Of a DNA stretch of 64,000 nt, positions 27,162 to 36,413 are shown one piece after another; the stretch's first letter is position 1; the number at the start of each line of letters is the position of its first letter. Source of the stretch: Nostoc sp. NMS8 (GTDB lineage Bacteria; Cyanobacteriota; Cyanobacteriia; Cyanobacteriales; Nostocaceae); assembly GCF_017115045.1 (NCBI RefSeq), contig NZ_JABXKK010000121.1, positions 1 to 64,000 of the forward strand, given 5' to 3'. Made by a program: the position numbers and the translations under genes. Under the pieces are notes generated by a model. That model worked only from the letters and a program-made list of their open reading frames with translations, ran no database searches and had not been told where the DNA came from.

Positions 27162-28649
27162 ATGACTATTGCACTAGACCGTCCACAAAAAACGAAGTCT
27201 GCTCAAATTCGGGAAAAATTGGGCTATCCGATCATTGATACTGATGTGCATACCCAAGAATTTCCCCCAGCATTCTTGGATTATTTAGAGCAAGTTGCTG
27301 GAACTGCGATTGCAGAGCGTTTCCAAGAACATTTACCCGGTGCATCTCGCTCTAAATGGTTTAAGCAATCTTGGAATGAACGCCGCGCTAACCGCACCGC
27401 CCGCCCTCCTTTTTGGACTCGTCCCACTAACGACGCTTTAAATTTAGCTACCGTTAGTTTGCCTAAGTTGTTGCACGAACGCTTACAAGAAGCAGGTACA
27501 GACTTTGCCGTTGTGTACCCCAACTTGGCAACGATGGCTCCACACATCGGCAATGAAGAGATGCGGCGGGCTGTTTGTCGGGCGGCTAATACATACCACG
27601 CTGATATTTTCCGCCCTTATAGCGATCGCTTAACACCCATTGCCGCTATTCCCATGCATACGCCCGAAGAGGCGATCGCAGAATTGGAATATGCGGTGAA
27701 AGTGCTGGGACTTAAAGCAATTCAAATCCCCGGACATATCCGCCGCCCGATTCCCGCCTTCGAGAAATATGGCGAAGAAGTAGCCAACGAAGCCATCTGG
27801 ATTGATACTTTTGGCTTGGATAGTAAGTATGATTACGATCCTTTCTGGGCGAAGTGCGTAGAACTGAAAGTTGTACCCACCACCCATTCTTCCGGTATGG
27901 GCTGGATCAATCGGCGTTCCATTAGCAATTACCAATATAACCATATTGGTCACTTTGCATCGGCTGCGGAAGCATTATGTAAATCTCTGTTCTTTGGTGG
28001 TGTAACTCACCGCTTCCCCACACTCAAGTTTGCTTTCTTAGAAGGAGGTGCAGCTTGGGGTGCTAGTTTGTACACCGATTTGATTTGGCATTGGGATACC
28101 CGCAATAAAGATCATTTGGTGGAAAATAACAATCCCGCCAATATCGATCGCGAAGAACTGCTAGAACTCTATACCCGTTACGGTGGCGAATTAGTACATG
28201 GTCGCTTGGATCAGCTAGGTAGCGGTTTAGGTTTCCACGCTGAGTTATTATCTCCTCTAGAACCAGGTGATTTAGATGAATTCGCCGTTGCAGGAGTTAC
28301 CAAGCCAGAAGATATCCGCGATCGCTTCTTGAATCACTTCTACTTCGGCACAGAATCAGATGATACCCGTGTAGCTCAAGCTTTTAACCGCAAAGCTAAT
28401 CCTTATGGGGACAGGGTTAAAGCATTTTTAGGTTCCGATTCTGGTCACTGGGATGTACCTGATATTACTGCGATCGCTGCTAATACCTATTCAATGGTAG
28501 AACGCAAAATTATCACCGAAGAAGATTTGCAATATTTCCTGTCAATTCATCCCTTGGAGTTGTACACCAGCCTGAATCGTGACTTTTTTAAAGGTACGGC
28601 TGTCGAGAAAACAGCAGATGAATTTTTGGCTGCGAAAGAGACGCGATAA
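27162..28649 (+). CDS. Amidohydrolase-2 family metal-dependent hydrolase, copy 1
   Basis: A 495-residue TIM-barrel metallohydrolase. The first-strand metal motif is IDTDVH (Asp26, Asp28, His30), followed by other conserved blocks (YPNLATMAPHIGNEEMRRAV, PYSDRLTPIAAIPMHTPEEA). The C-terminal GSDSGHWDVPD supplies the last metal-binding acid. Members of this family hydrolyse or decarboxylate many substrates. It is highly similar (long identical blocks) to the next gene. The last codons (KETR) lie inside a dispersed repeat at 28637-28664, so the C-terminus has been rewritten compared with the paralogue, which ends LAAKK. The substrate is unknown, but the context is organosulfur use. Confidence 0.88.
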   Translation: MTIALDRPQKTKSAQIREKLGYPIIDTDVHTQEFPPAFLDYLEQVAGTAIAERFQEHLPGASRSKWFKQSWNERRANRTARPPFWTRPTNDALNLATVSLPKLLHERLQEAGTDFAVVYPNLATMAPHIGNEEMRRAVCRAANTYHADIFRPYSDRLTPIAAIPMHTPEEAIAELEYAVKVLGLKAIQIPGHIRRPIPAFEKYGEEVANEAIWIDTFGLDSKYDYDPFWAKCVELKVVPTTHSSGMGWINRRSISNYQYNHIGHFASAAEALCKSLFFGGVTHRFPTLKFAFLEGGAAWGASLYTDLIWHWDTRNKDHLVENNNPANIDREELLELYTRYGGELVHGRLDQLGSGLGFHAELLSPLEPGDLDEFAVAGVTKPEDIRDRFLNHFYFGTESDDTRVAQAFNRKANPYGDRVKAFLGSDSGHWDVPDITAIAANTYSMVERKIITEEDLQYFLSIHPLELYTSLNRDFFKGTAVEKTADEFLAAKETR

Positions 28650-28664
28650 ATCGCCGTCTCTACA
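28637..28664. repeat. Dispersed 28-base hairpin repeat, copy 2, inside a gene end
   Basis: Identical to 22784-22811. Here it provides the last codons and stop (GAG ACG CGA TAA) of the first amidohydrolase, so an insertion replaced the native 3' end. Confidence 0.8.
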
Positions 28665-28728
28665 AAGGATTGATTCTGCGTCTTTGCCAATGCCCATAAA
28701 CAATTTGAATAATTTAGGGTAAACTATC

Positions 28729-30210
28729 ATGACGATCGCTCTAGACCGCCCACAAAAAACCAGGTCTGCTCAAATTCGCGAAAAACTTGGTTATTCGATC
28801 ATTGACACCGATGTACATACCCAAGAATTTGAACCAGCAGTCTTGGATTATTTAGAACAAGTTGGTGGAACTGAACTTGTAGAACGTTTCAAAGAAAATT
28901 TACCAGGATCTTCTCGCTTTAAGTGGTACAAACAAAGTTGGGAAGAACGTTTTGCTTATCGCACCAATCGCCCTAATTGGTGGGGTCGTCCAACCAAAGA
29001 TACTTTGAATTTGGCTACTATTAGCTTGCCCAAGTTGCTGCACGAACGCTTACAAGAAGCAGGTACAGATTTTGCCGTGGTGTACCCCAACTTGGCAACA
29101 ATGGCCCCAAATATCGGTAACGAAGAAATGCGGCGGGCTGTTTGTCGGGCGGTTAACACCTACCATGCTGATATTTTCCGTCCTTATAGCGATCGCTTAA
29201 CACCCATCGCGGCAATCCCACTGCACACTCCCGAAGAAGGGATTGAAGAGTTGGAATATGCAGTCAATGTTCTCGGACTCAAAGCGATTCAAATTCCTGG
29301 TTACGTCCGTCGTCCAATTCCTGCCTTTGAGAAATATGGCAAAGAAGTAGCTAACGAAGTGGTTTGGATTGATAACTTTGGCTTAGATAGTGAGTATGAT
29401 TACGATCCATTCTGGGCTAAGTGCGTAGAATTGAAAGTTGTACCCACAACTCACGCTTCTAGCCAAGGTTGGACAACTCAGCGTTCTGTCACCAACGCCC
29501 AGTACAATCACATTAATCACTTTGCCTTTGCAGCAGAAGCATTATGCAAATCGCTGTTCTTTGGTGGAGTTACTCGCCGCTTCCCACAATTAAAGTTTGC
29601 CTTTTTAGAAGGTGGTTCAGCTTGGGGTGCTAGTCTCTACGCTGATATTATTTGGCACTGGGAAACCCGCAACAAACAACATTTGTTATCAAATAACAAT
29701 CCTGCTATTATCGACAAGGACGCACTAGTAGAGTTGTACACTCGTTACGGTGGGGAACTTGTAGATGGGCGCTTAGATAAAATTGGTGACGGTTTAGGAT
29801 TCCACCATCAATTATTAGCGCCAGAAGATCCAGGGGAACTCGACGAATTTGAACTAGCAGGAATCGAGAAGCCAGAAGATGTGCGCGATCGCTTCTTGAA
29901 TCATTTCTACTTCGGTACAGAATCAGACGATACCCGTGTCAGCCAAGCATTTAACCGTGCAGCTAATCCCTTTGGCGATCGCGTTAAAGCCTTCTTGGGT
30001 TCCGATTCCGGTCACTGGGATGTGCCTGATATCACCGCCGTTACTGCCAACGCCTACTCAATGGCAGAACGCGAAATCATTACCGAAGAAGACCTCCGCT
30101 ACTTCCTCTCAATCCATCCTTTAGAGTTGTACACCAGTCTCAATCAAGACTTCTTCAAGGGTACAGGTGTTGAGAAAGCCGCCAACGAATATTTAGCGGC
30201 TAAGAAATAA
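28729..30210 (+). CDS. Amidohydrolase-2 family metal-dependent hydrolase, copy 2
   Basis: A 493-residue tandem paralogue of the gene at 27162. It has the same N-terminus (MTIALDRPQKT), metal motif IDTDVH (26-30), YPNLATMAPNIGNEEMRRAV and GSDSGHWDVPD, with differences spread through the protein, consistent with duplication and divergence. It starts 79 bases after copy 1, in probable co-transcription, and is followed by an acyl-CoA-dehydrogenase-like gene. Function otherwise as for copy 1. Confidence 0.88.
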   Translation: MTIALDRPQKTRSAQIREKLGYSIIDTDVHTQEFEPAVLDYLEQVGGTELVERFKENLPGSSRFKWYKQSWEERFAYRTNRPNWWGRPTKDTLNLATISLPKLLHERLQEAGTDFAVVYPNLATMAPNIGNEEMRRAVCRAVNTYHADIFRPYSDRLTPIAAIPLHTPEEGIEELEYAVNVLGLKAIQIPGYVRRPIPAFEKYGKEVANEVVWIDNFGLDSEYDYDPFWAKCVELKVVPTTHASSQGWTTQRSVTNAQYNHINHFAFAAEALCKSLFFGGVTRRFPQLKFAFLEGGSAWGASLYADIIWHWETRNKQHLLSNNNPAIIDKDALVELYTRYGGELVDGRLDKIGDGLGFHHQLLAPEDPGELDEFELAGIEKPEDVRDRFLNHFYFGTESDDTRVSQAFNRAANPFGDRVKAFLGSDSGHWDVPDITAVTANAYSMAEREIITEEDLRYFLSIHPLELYTSLNQDFFKGTGVEKAANEYLAAKK

Positions 30211-30303
30211 CTGTTATTAGTCATTAGTCATTTGCAAAGGACAAAGGACTAATGACAAAAGACAATTACAGTGTTCCATGTTCCATTTCCTCTGTTCACT
30301 TGT

Positions 30304-30327
30304 AGCGTGGGCCTTGCCCACTCTACA
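30304..30327. repeat. Small GC hairpin in the intergenic spacer
   Basis: GTGGGC-CTT-GCCCAC (about 30307-30321) is a perfect short hairpin between the second amidohydrolase and the next flavoprotein gene. It may be a repeat fragment or terminator; no T tract follows. Confidence 0.4.
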
Positions 30328-30390
30328 TTTCTCTAAATTCTGTGTCTGATTGCTGCCTACTGCCGAAACAATACCAAGGATGATTTGATT

Positions 30391-31572
30391 ATGGTGCTAG
30401 ATATTACAAAACCAAAGGATTACGTTGACCTAGCAACTTCTCTATCCAAGGAACTTGCTCAATCCGCAGTTGAACGGGATGCTAAAGCCGGAGTTCCAGA
30501 AGAGGAAATTAATAAACTGCGTGAAAGTGGTTTGTTGCCACTGATTGTACCCAAGCAATATGGTGGCATTGGTGCAACTTGGATTGATGCTTTAAAAATT
30601 GTCAGAAAGTTATCAAAAGCCGATGGTTCAATTGGTCAGTTGTATGGTAATCATCTCAATTTGACAGCTTTGGGTCACGTTTCCGGCACAGCAGATCAAA
30701 AAGAAAAATATTATAGAGAAACTGCCAAGAATAACTTATTTTGGGCAAATGCTATTAATACAAAGGATACTAGGCTGAAAATTAATCCAGAAGGTGAGAA
30801 TTTTCGGGTTAATGGTGTTAAAAGCTTTGGTACCGGTATTTCCGTTGCCGATTATCGGGTATTCTCCGCTTTAGAAGATGGCGTAGAATTGCCCTTCATA
30901 TTCATAATTCCCAAAGACAGAGAAGGGTTAGTTTCTAATCAAGATTGGGACAACATCGGGCAACGTCGTACTGATAGCGGAAGTTATACATTTAACAATG
31001 TCTTAGTAGAGAAAGATGAGATTTTGGGGCCACCAAATCCTCCTGATAGTGCCTTCTCAACTTTCCTTGGGATTATTGCCCAGCTAACAAAAACCAACGT
31101 TTATCTGGGAATTACTAAAGGAGCCTTTGCCGCCGCTCGTGAATATACTAAAACTACTACTCAACCGTGGATTACATCGGGGGTAGATAGTGCGACTAAA
31201 GACCCCTATATTCTGCATCATTACGGGGATTTTTGGCTAGAAATTCAAGCTGCGATCGCACTAGCTGACCAAGCAGCCGAGAAGGTGCAAGCAGCCTGGG
31301 AAAAAGATGCAGAACTCACTCATCAGGAGAGAGGAGAAGTTGCGATCGCAGTTTCCGCAGCTAAAGCATTAGCGACCCGTGTAGGTATAGATATTACCAA
31401 CCGTATCTTTGAAGTTACGGGAACCCGCGCCACAGCAACCAAATATGGATTTGATCGTTACTGGCGAGATTTGCGAACCTTTACCCTCCACGATCCTGTG
31501 GATTACAAATTGCGTGCGATCGGTGATTGGGTACTCAACGATCAGCTGCCCGTCATCACCCAATATTCTTAG
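30391..31572 (+). CDS. Acyl-CoA dehydrogenase-fold flavoprotein monooxygenase (DszC/SfnB-like)
   Basis: A 393-residue protein. The ATG at 30391 follows AAGGA; an in-frame TTG two codons before is less likely. Recognisable parts are KLRESGLLPLIVPKQYGGIG, KADGSIGQLYGNHL, VNGVKSFGTGISVADY, WDNIGQRRTDSGSYTFNNVL, and a C-terminal FDRYWRDLRTFTLHDPVDYK ending. This C-terminal HDPVDYK block is characteristic of DszC- and SfnB-type FMNH2-dependent monooxygenases acting on sulfides, sulfoxides or dimethyl sulfone. It needs a flavin reductase, none of which is seen here. It is part of the organosulfur island and is likely to be co-regulated with the amidohydrolases. Confidence 0.85.
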   Translation: MVLDITKPKDYVDLATSLSKELAQSAVERDAKAGVPEEEINKLRESGLLPLIVPKQYGGIGATWIDALKIVRKLSKADGSIGQLYGNHLNLTALGHVSGTADQKEKYYRETAKNNLFWANAINTKDTRLKINPEGENFRVNGVKSFGTGISVADYRVFSALEDGVELPFIFIIPKDREGLVSNQDWDNIGQRRTDSGSYTFNNVLVEKDEILGPPNPPDSAFSTFLGIIAQLTKTNVYLGITKGAFAAAREYTKTTTQPWITSGVDSATKDPYILHHYGDFWLEIQAAIALADQAAEKVQAAWEKDAELTHQERGEVAIAVSAAKALATRVGIDITNRIFEVTGTRATATKYGFDRYWRDLRTFTLHDPVDYKLRAIGDWVLNDQLPVITQYS

Positions 31573-31714
31573 GGGATTGGGAATGGGAACGGGAACCAAG
31601 GAAGAGTTTTCCCAATGCCCAATATTCAAGCTGTCTACTCGCTGTTTTGTAGGGTGGGCGTTATGTAATTCCACCTTACTTACCTAAATCCAAAATCTAA
31701 AATCCAAAATTGAT

Positions 31715-32536
31715 ATGACTCAACTAAAAACACTTCCTACTTACGACCCAAGTTTATTTGAGGGAGCCGCAGAGGGCTACGCTCAATATAGAACCAAATA
31801 CCCATCTGTTGTATTCGACAAATTAGCCGAAATATTTAATCTCAATGGTGAAGGACGACTCCTTGATTTAGGTACTGGCCCAGGATTAATTTCAATTGGT
31901 CTACGAACCAAATTTGAAGAAGTTGTGGCGATCGATCCCGATCCCGGTATGATTGCAGAAGCCAAACGGCAAGCAGCAACAGTCGGAGCAAATAATATTA
32001 CTTGGTTAGAGCAAGGAGCAGAGTTAATCGACTCTAGTTTAGGGAAATTTAAGTTAACCACAATTGGTAGAGCCTTCCACTGGATGGAACGCGAATTAGT
32101 CCTTGAACGCCTTTATGAATTGCTAACTGATGATGGTGCATTAGTACTGCTTCAGACTGGTGATAACCCTTGGGAAAGTAATCTACCTTGGAAACAAGCT
32201 GCTGTTGGAGTAGTGAAAAAGTGGTTAGGTGATGAGCGACGAACTGGACAACGAGGACAAGGTATTCGTAAGCCAGTCGATCCTCCTCATGAAGTTGTAA
32301 TTGGCAATTCGGCTTTTGCTCGTCAAGAAACCTATGAAGTGCCATTTGAAAAATCTTGGACTGTCGATAGCTATCTCGGCTATTTATACACTACAGCCTT
32401 CTCTCTGAAAATTTTCTATGGTGATAATGCCCCAGCATTTGAAAAGGATCTTAGAGAAGCGCTACTAGCAGTTGAGCCGTCTGGACATTTTACAGAAGAA
32501 CTCGAAGCTACAATTCTAGTCGCTTGGAAGCACTAG
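31715..32536 (+). CDS. Class I SAM-dependent methyltransferase
   Basis: A 273-residue protein with a Rossmann methyltransferase fold. Motif I is LLDLGTGPGLIS (about 50-61), followed by AIDPDPGMIAEA (motif II), ITWLEQGAE and FHWMERELVLER. The final part (YETYEVPFEKSWTVDSYLGY-like region) fits the UbiE/TehB-like broad family; the substrate cannot be told. No strong ribosome binding site precedes the ATG. It lies between the DszC-like gene and the binding-protein array and may belong to the island. Confidence 0.85.
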   Translation: MTQLKTLPTYDPSLFEGAAEGYAQYRTKYPSVVFDKLAEIFNLNGEGRLLDLGTGPGLISIGLRTKFEEVVAIDPDPGMIAEAKRQAATVGANNITWLEQGAELIDSSLGKFKLTTIGRAFHWMERELVLERLYELLTDDGALVLLQTGDNPWESNLPWKQAAVGVVKKWLGDERRTGQRGQGIRKPVDPPHEVVIGNSAFARQETYEVPFEKSWTVDSYLGYLYTTAFSLKIFYGDNAPAFEKDLREALLAVEPSGHFTEELEATILVAWKH

Positions 32537-33001
32537 CAAAATTGAACACGAATGAAACTCTGTTTTATTCACAAATTTCAATCTTCCACTAGCACCACTT
32601 TGGAGTGGGTCTTTCTCACTCCACTTCCTAAATTTTTCCTCTTAAGCTAATAAAACATCTAAATTGCATAATAGAATTAAACATAACTTTTGTGGGGTGG
32701 GCAACATGAGCGCCCAGCTTATGCGATTTAAATATGGAGCAGCTTAACTATTAAATTCTCAGTTCCTCGAGTCGTTACAGAGTGGGTCATACCCACTCTC
32801 TTTTCTAACTTCAGATATAAAAAATTATTTTTATTTATTAAAAAATTGTCCTCAATGACCTGTAAACATGATAAAAGTGGATTTCATGAAAGTAGTCATA
32901 GATACTATGACCACTTTTGAAATCTGAATTATCAATAAAATTCAGTCCAACAAAAATAAAAACTAAAAATATCCACTTACCCCAAGAAATTACATTGAAT
33001 C
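32537..33001. other. Intergenic region with several hairpins and a repeat copy
   Basis: Holds a hairpin TGGAGTG...CACTCCA (32601-32623), the dispersed repeat copy at 32657-32741, and GAGTGGGT-cat-ACCCACTC (32780-32798) followed by TCTTTTC. It probably terminates the methyltransferase transcript. No gene seen. Confidence 0.55.
32657..32741 (-). repeat. Dispersed ~85-bp palindromic repeat, copy 2
   Basis: The reverse complement of this stretch matches 3391-3475: TTTAAAT(C/T)GCATAA, a GGGC...GCCC centre, AAAAGTTATGTTTAATTC and TATGCAATTTAGA. Identity is high but not perfect. Confidence 0.75.
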
Positions 33002-34030
33002 ATGTTCAGAAGCTACAGAAAGTCATGGTTGCCTGCGAGTATAGCTCGTTATTTTTTGCTGGCGTTTACGACTTTTCTGTTAGTGACAGGTTGTAGCTCT
33101 CCAAGTACTCAAAGCAATACTCCCAAAGTTGAGCCAACTACTGCAAGCTCAAAAAAACTAGAGGTGATCAACATCGGTCATCAGAGTGGTACACCAGGTC
33201 TGAACCTACTGAAAGCTCAGGGCTATTTGGAAAAGCGCTTTGCTGCTGATGGCATTGCTATCAAGTGGATACAATTTCGCGGCGGTCCACCAATGATGGA
33301 AGCAATGGCCGCAAACAGTGTTGATATTGGTAACGTTGGAAATCTACCACCAATTTTTGCTCAAGCTGGTGATAATCCCATTGTTTATGTTGCTGCAACT
33401 GGTTCCAACGCAGGCGCTCAAGCAGTTATTGTTCGTAAGGATTCACCAATCAAAACTCTTGCAGAACTCAAGGGTAAGAAAGTTGCGATCCAAAAAGGAA
33501 CAGCCCTGCAATATTTGCTTTTGAAAGCTATAGCAAGTGCCGGATTAACTCTCAATGATATTCAACCTGCTTACCTAACTATTCCAGAAAGTCAGGTTGC
33601 TTTTGAAGGTGCCAAGGTTGATGTGTTACCCACTAGCGATCCGTTTTATGCTCGGAAAGAGCCAGCAAATGAAATACGAGTTCTAGCCAAAGGTTCTGAT
33701 GTCGCCCCCCAAAGAGCCTACTATATCGCTACACGCAATTTTTCTGAAAATCACCCCGACTTAGTGAAGATAATCTTGGAAGAACAAAGAAAAGCAGAAG
33801 AATGGGCTAAAGCTAACCCCAATGAAGTTGCTAACTTATTGGCAGCGCAAACTAAAGAAGAACCAGGAGTCTGGAAATGGGCTTTAGAGAGACGGCCTAT
33901 CTTGGGTGTGTTTGATATAACTGATGAGTTTGTAGCTGAACAACAGCAAGTAGTTGACCTTTTCTACAGTCAAAAGCTGATTCCTAAAACTTTTCAAGTC
34001 AAAGATGCAGTATGGAAACCTAAAAATTGA
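33002..34030 (+). CDS. ABC transporter substrate-binding lipoprotein, aliphatic sulfonate type (second of six)
   Basis: A 342-residue SsuA-like binding protein. The signal peptide ends in the lipobox LVTGC (FLLVTGCSSPS). Ligand-binding blocks are INIGHQSGTPGLNLLKAQGY, WIQFRGGPPMMEAMAANSVD, IGNVGNLPPIFAQAGDNPIV and LAELKGKKVAIQKGTALQYL. It lacks any adjacent permease or ATPase gene and stands alone, with a long AT-rich leader. It probably hands sulfonates to a distant SsuBC. Confidence 0.9.
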   Translation: MFRSYRKSWLPASIARYFLLAFTTFLLVTGCSSPSTQSNTPKVEPTTASSKKLEVINIGHQSGTPGLNLLKAQGYLEKRFAADGIAIKWIQFRGGPPMMEAMAANSVDIGNVGNLPPIFAQAGDNPIVYVAATGSNAGAQAVIVRKDSPIKTLAELKGKKVAIQKGTALQYLLLKAIASAGLTLNDIQPAYLTIPESQVAFEGAKVDVLPTSDPFYARKEPANEIRVLAKGSDVAPQRAYYIATRNFSENHPDLVKIILEEQRKAEEWAKANPNEVANLLAAQTKEEPGVWKWALERRPILGVFDITDEFVAEQQQVVDLFYSQKLIPKTFQVKDAVWKPKN

Positions 34031-34402
34031 TTTATTACAGCAGTTTTCATGTATTTAAACCACATCTTTCGTAGGGGCACAGCAATGCTGTGCCCCTACC
34101 ACGTGGTCTATTTAAAAGAGAAGTCATAATTATTGGAGGCTGTACAGCACTTTTTACGATCAACAGTGCTGTACAGCTTTTGTATTTACTTTTGATAGCT
34201 TGACATAAGTTTGATGACAATGATCTTAATAGCTTGATATGAATAAATATCGTGATTTATTAATAGATATTTTTAATTACAGAAAAATATTTAATTAGTC
34301 CAATTTTCAACTATATTAATAAGCAAGAGTTTTTTTGGCTATTTAGCTCGTAATTAATCATAATCGTTCTGACCACGGATAAAGGAATAAATAAAACAAC
34401 CC
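34031..34402. other. Intergenic region with two strong hairpins
   Basis: First, GTAGGGGCACAGCA-a-TGCTGTGCCCCTAC (34071-34099), a 14-bp perfect palindrome of the dispersed-repeat type. Second, GCTGTACAGCAC...GTGCTGTACAGC (34139-34177) followed by TTTT, a likely terminator of the preceding gene. The rest is an AT-rich leader for the next binding protein. Confidence 0.6.
34139..34181 (+). terminator. Intrinsic terminator-like hairpin after the second binding protein
   Basis: A 12-bp stem, GCTGTACAGCAC (34139-34150) with GTGCTGTACAGC (34166-34177), is followed by TTTTG about 110 bases past the stop of the preceding gene. Confidence 0.6.
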
Positions 34403-35512
34403 ATGCCAGCTTTAAAAGGAAAGTTTGAATTCAGGAAAAGTCAGAGAACAACGCGTCGTTCGCTGTTGTTTACTTTGGGCTACTGCTTAATGCTATCTAC
34501 AGTCTTATCGAGTTGTGGTGAAGCCAAAAATAACACTCAGCAGTCAACAGCTACCCCTGAGTCTACCGCTTCTTCATCTAGTACTACAGAAAAGTCAACT
34601 GAGAAGCAAGTCGTGCGGATTGTACGTTCTAAACAACTTACCGCTTTAGCAGTTCTAGAAAAACAGGGTTCCTTGGAAAAGCGATTAGAGCCTCTGGGTT
34701 TTAAAGTACAGTGGCCTGAGTTTGCGGCTGGGCCACAACAGCTAGAAGCTCTGAATGCCAATGGACTAGATATCGCATCTACAGCCGAATCGCCTCCTGT
34801 ATTTTCGCAAGCAGCAGGAGCGCCTCTTGTTTATCTATCTACTACACGCCCCAGTGGTAAAGCTATTTCACTTTTAGTTCCGGTGAACTCTCCGATTAAA
34901 AGTGTTGCTGATTTGAAAGGTAAAAAAGTGGCTTTCCAGAAAGCTTCCATCGGTCACTACTTATTAGTTAAAGCATTAGAAGATGCCGGACTGAAATTAA
35001 GCGATGTCCAATCAGTTTTTCTCACACCGCCAGATGCAAATGCCGCATTTAGTCAGAGTAAGGTGGATGCTTGGTATATTTGGGAGCCATTCGCTACTAG
35101 AAATGTACAAAATAAAATCGCTCGTGTTTTAGCAGATGGTGGTAAGTTACGGGATACTGGCAACTTTTACTCAACCTCGCGCCAGTTTTATCAGGCTCAT
35201 CCTGACGTGATCAAAGTGTTTCTAGAGGAGCTAGAAAAAGCAGAAATCTGGACTAAGGATCATCCTAAAGAAGTTGCACAATTACTTGCTCCTGTGACTC
35301 AGCTAGATGTACCAACTCTAGAAATAATGCATAAGAAATATGACTATGGGTTGTTACCAATCACTGATAAAACTATTACCAAGCAACAGGAAGTTGCAGA
35401 TAAATGGTACAGCTTAGGACTTATCCCCAAGAAGGTGAATGTTAAAGAGGGGTTTTTGACACCTGAAGAGTACGCCAAAATTACTCCTTCAGAGGTTCTA
35501 GCGAATAAGTAG
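34403..35512 (+). CDS. ABC transporter substrate-binding lipoprotein, aliphatic sulfonate type (third of six)
   Basis: A 369-residue protein with signal peptide and lipobox VLSSC (GYCLMLSTVLSSCGEAK), then a Ser/Thr-rich linker (STATPESTASSSSTTEKSTE). The SsuA-like core has QWPEFAAGPQQLEALNANGL, DIASTAESPPVFSQAAGAPL, and VADLKGKKVAFQKASIGHYL. A TauD-type dioxygenase follows after 37 bases, so the two form a likely operon for capture and cleavage of a sulfonate such as taurine. The C-terminus ends in TPEEYAKITPSEVL, shared with two other copies. Confidence 0.92.
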   Translation: MPALKGKFEFRKSQRTTRRSLLFTLGYCLMLSTVLSSCGEAKNNTQQSTATPESTASSSSTTEKSTEKQVVRIVRSKQLTALAVLEKQGSLEKRLEPLGFKVQWPEFAAGPQQLEALNANGLDIASTAESPPVFSQAAGAPLVYLSTTRPSGKAISLLVPVNSPIKSVADLKGKKVAFQKASIGHYLLVKALEDAGLKLSDVQSVFLTPPDANAAFSQSKVDAWYIWEPFATRNVQNKIARVLADGGKLRDTGNFYSTSRQFYQAHPDVIKVFLEELEKAEIWTKDHPKEVAQLLAPVTQLDVPTLEIMHKKYDYGLLPITDKTITKQQEVADKWYSLGLIPKKVNVKEGFLTPEEYAKITPSEVLANK

Positions 35513-35549
35513 TTATCCTCAGGAAGAAACTAAAACACAGGAGAATATT

Positions 35550-36413
35550 ATGTCTACCTCGACTTTGACAGCAGTTAAAATTAGGTCTATTGATGCCCCT
35601 TTGGGAGCTATCGTTACCGATCTCGATGCTAGTCAAGCGATCGCACCTGAAGTTATACTACAACTTAAGGAAGCTCTACGCGATCGCCACATCTTAATCT
35701 TCAAAGACCAGAAGCTCTCCGATCAACAACTTTTAAACTTTTCTCTATACTTTGGCGCACTCTTTGTACCATCTGATGAAACTCCAGTATTGGCTTCTAA
35801 ACCAGGAGAAACTCCGGTAGTGATTCCGATTTCCAATGTTGATGGTGGCTATACCGGTACTGGAGAATTAACTTTCCATTCTGACCACAAATGGACTCCT
35901 ACCCCATCTAGTGGTTCGCTTCTTTATGCATTGGAAATACCAACTCATGGTGGAGATACTTATTGGTTAAACACCAATTTAGCTTATGAAGCATTAGATG
36001 AAGCTACCAAAGAACGGATTGCAGATTTGCAGTTAATTACCTACAACCCATTTTTGCAAGACCGAAATGCACCCCGCTCTTTGTATCGTTTAGATAAGAA
36101 TATTCCTTTAATCAGTCCAGTCTTTCCCCATCCTTTAGTTAGGACACATCCAGATAGTGGGAAAAAACATCTTTACTTAGATGCTGCTACAGAAGTGGAA
36201 ATTGTTGGGTTAGATCCGGAAGAAGGATCTAAACTAATTGAACAGTTAAGGCAACATCTCAATCAACCCAAGTTCTACTACCAACACAAATGGTCAGTAG
36301 GTGATATTGTCTACTGGGATAATCAAGCTACTTTGCATTACCGTCAAGCATTTGATCCGAATGAGCGACGAGTATTGAAGCGGGTTAGCCTTGCAGGTAG
36401 TCGTCCCTTTTAG
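35550..36413 (+). CDS. TauD/TfdA family Fe(II)/2-oxoglutarate dioxygenase (taurine dioxygenase-like)
   Basis: A 287-residue enzyme. The ATG follows CAGGAGAATATT. Iron-binding residues His110, Asp112 (FHSDHKWTPTPS) and His263 (TLHYRQAF) are present, with the 2-oxoglutarate-binding Arg in NERRVLKRVS near residue 274. Such enzymes hydroxylate the carbon next to a sulfonate (or other group) using O2 and 2-oxoglutarate; taurine yields sulfite and aminoacetaldehyde. The actual substrate is not fixed by sequence: TfdA, sulfate-ester or alpha-ketoglutarate-dependent alkylsulfatase relatives are alternatives. It is preceded by a sulfonate binding protein in the same transcription unit. Confidence 0.88.
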   Translation: MSTSTLTAVKIRSIDAPLGAIVTDLDASQAIAPEVILQLKEALRDRHILIFKDQKLSDQQLLNFSLYFGALFVPSDETPVLASKPGETPVVIPISNVDGGYTGTGELTFHSDHKWTPTPSSGSLLYALEIPTHGGDTYWLNTNLAYEALDEATKERIADLQLITYNPFLQDRNAPRSLYRLDKNIPLISPVFPHPLVRTHPDSGKKHLYLDAATEVEIVGLDPEEGSKLIEQLRQHLNQPKFYYQHKWSVGDIVYWDNQATLHYRQAFDPNERRVLKRVSLAGSRPF

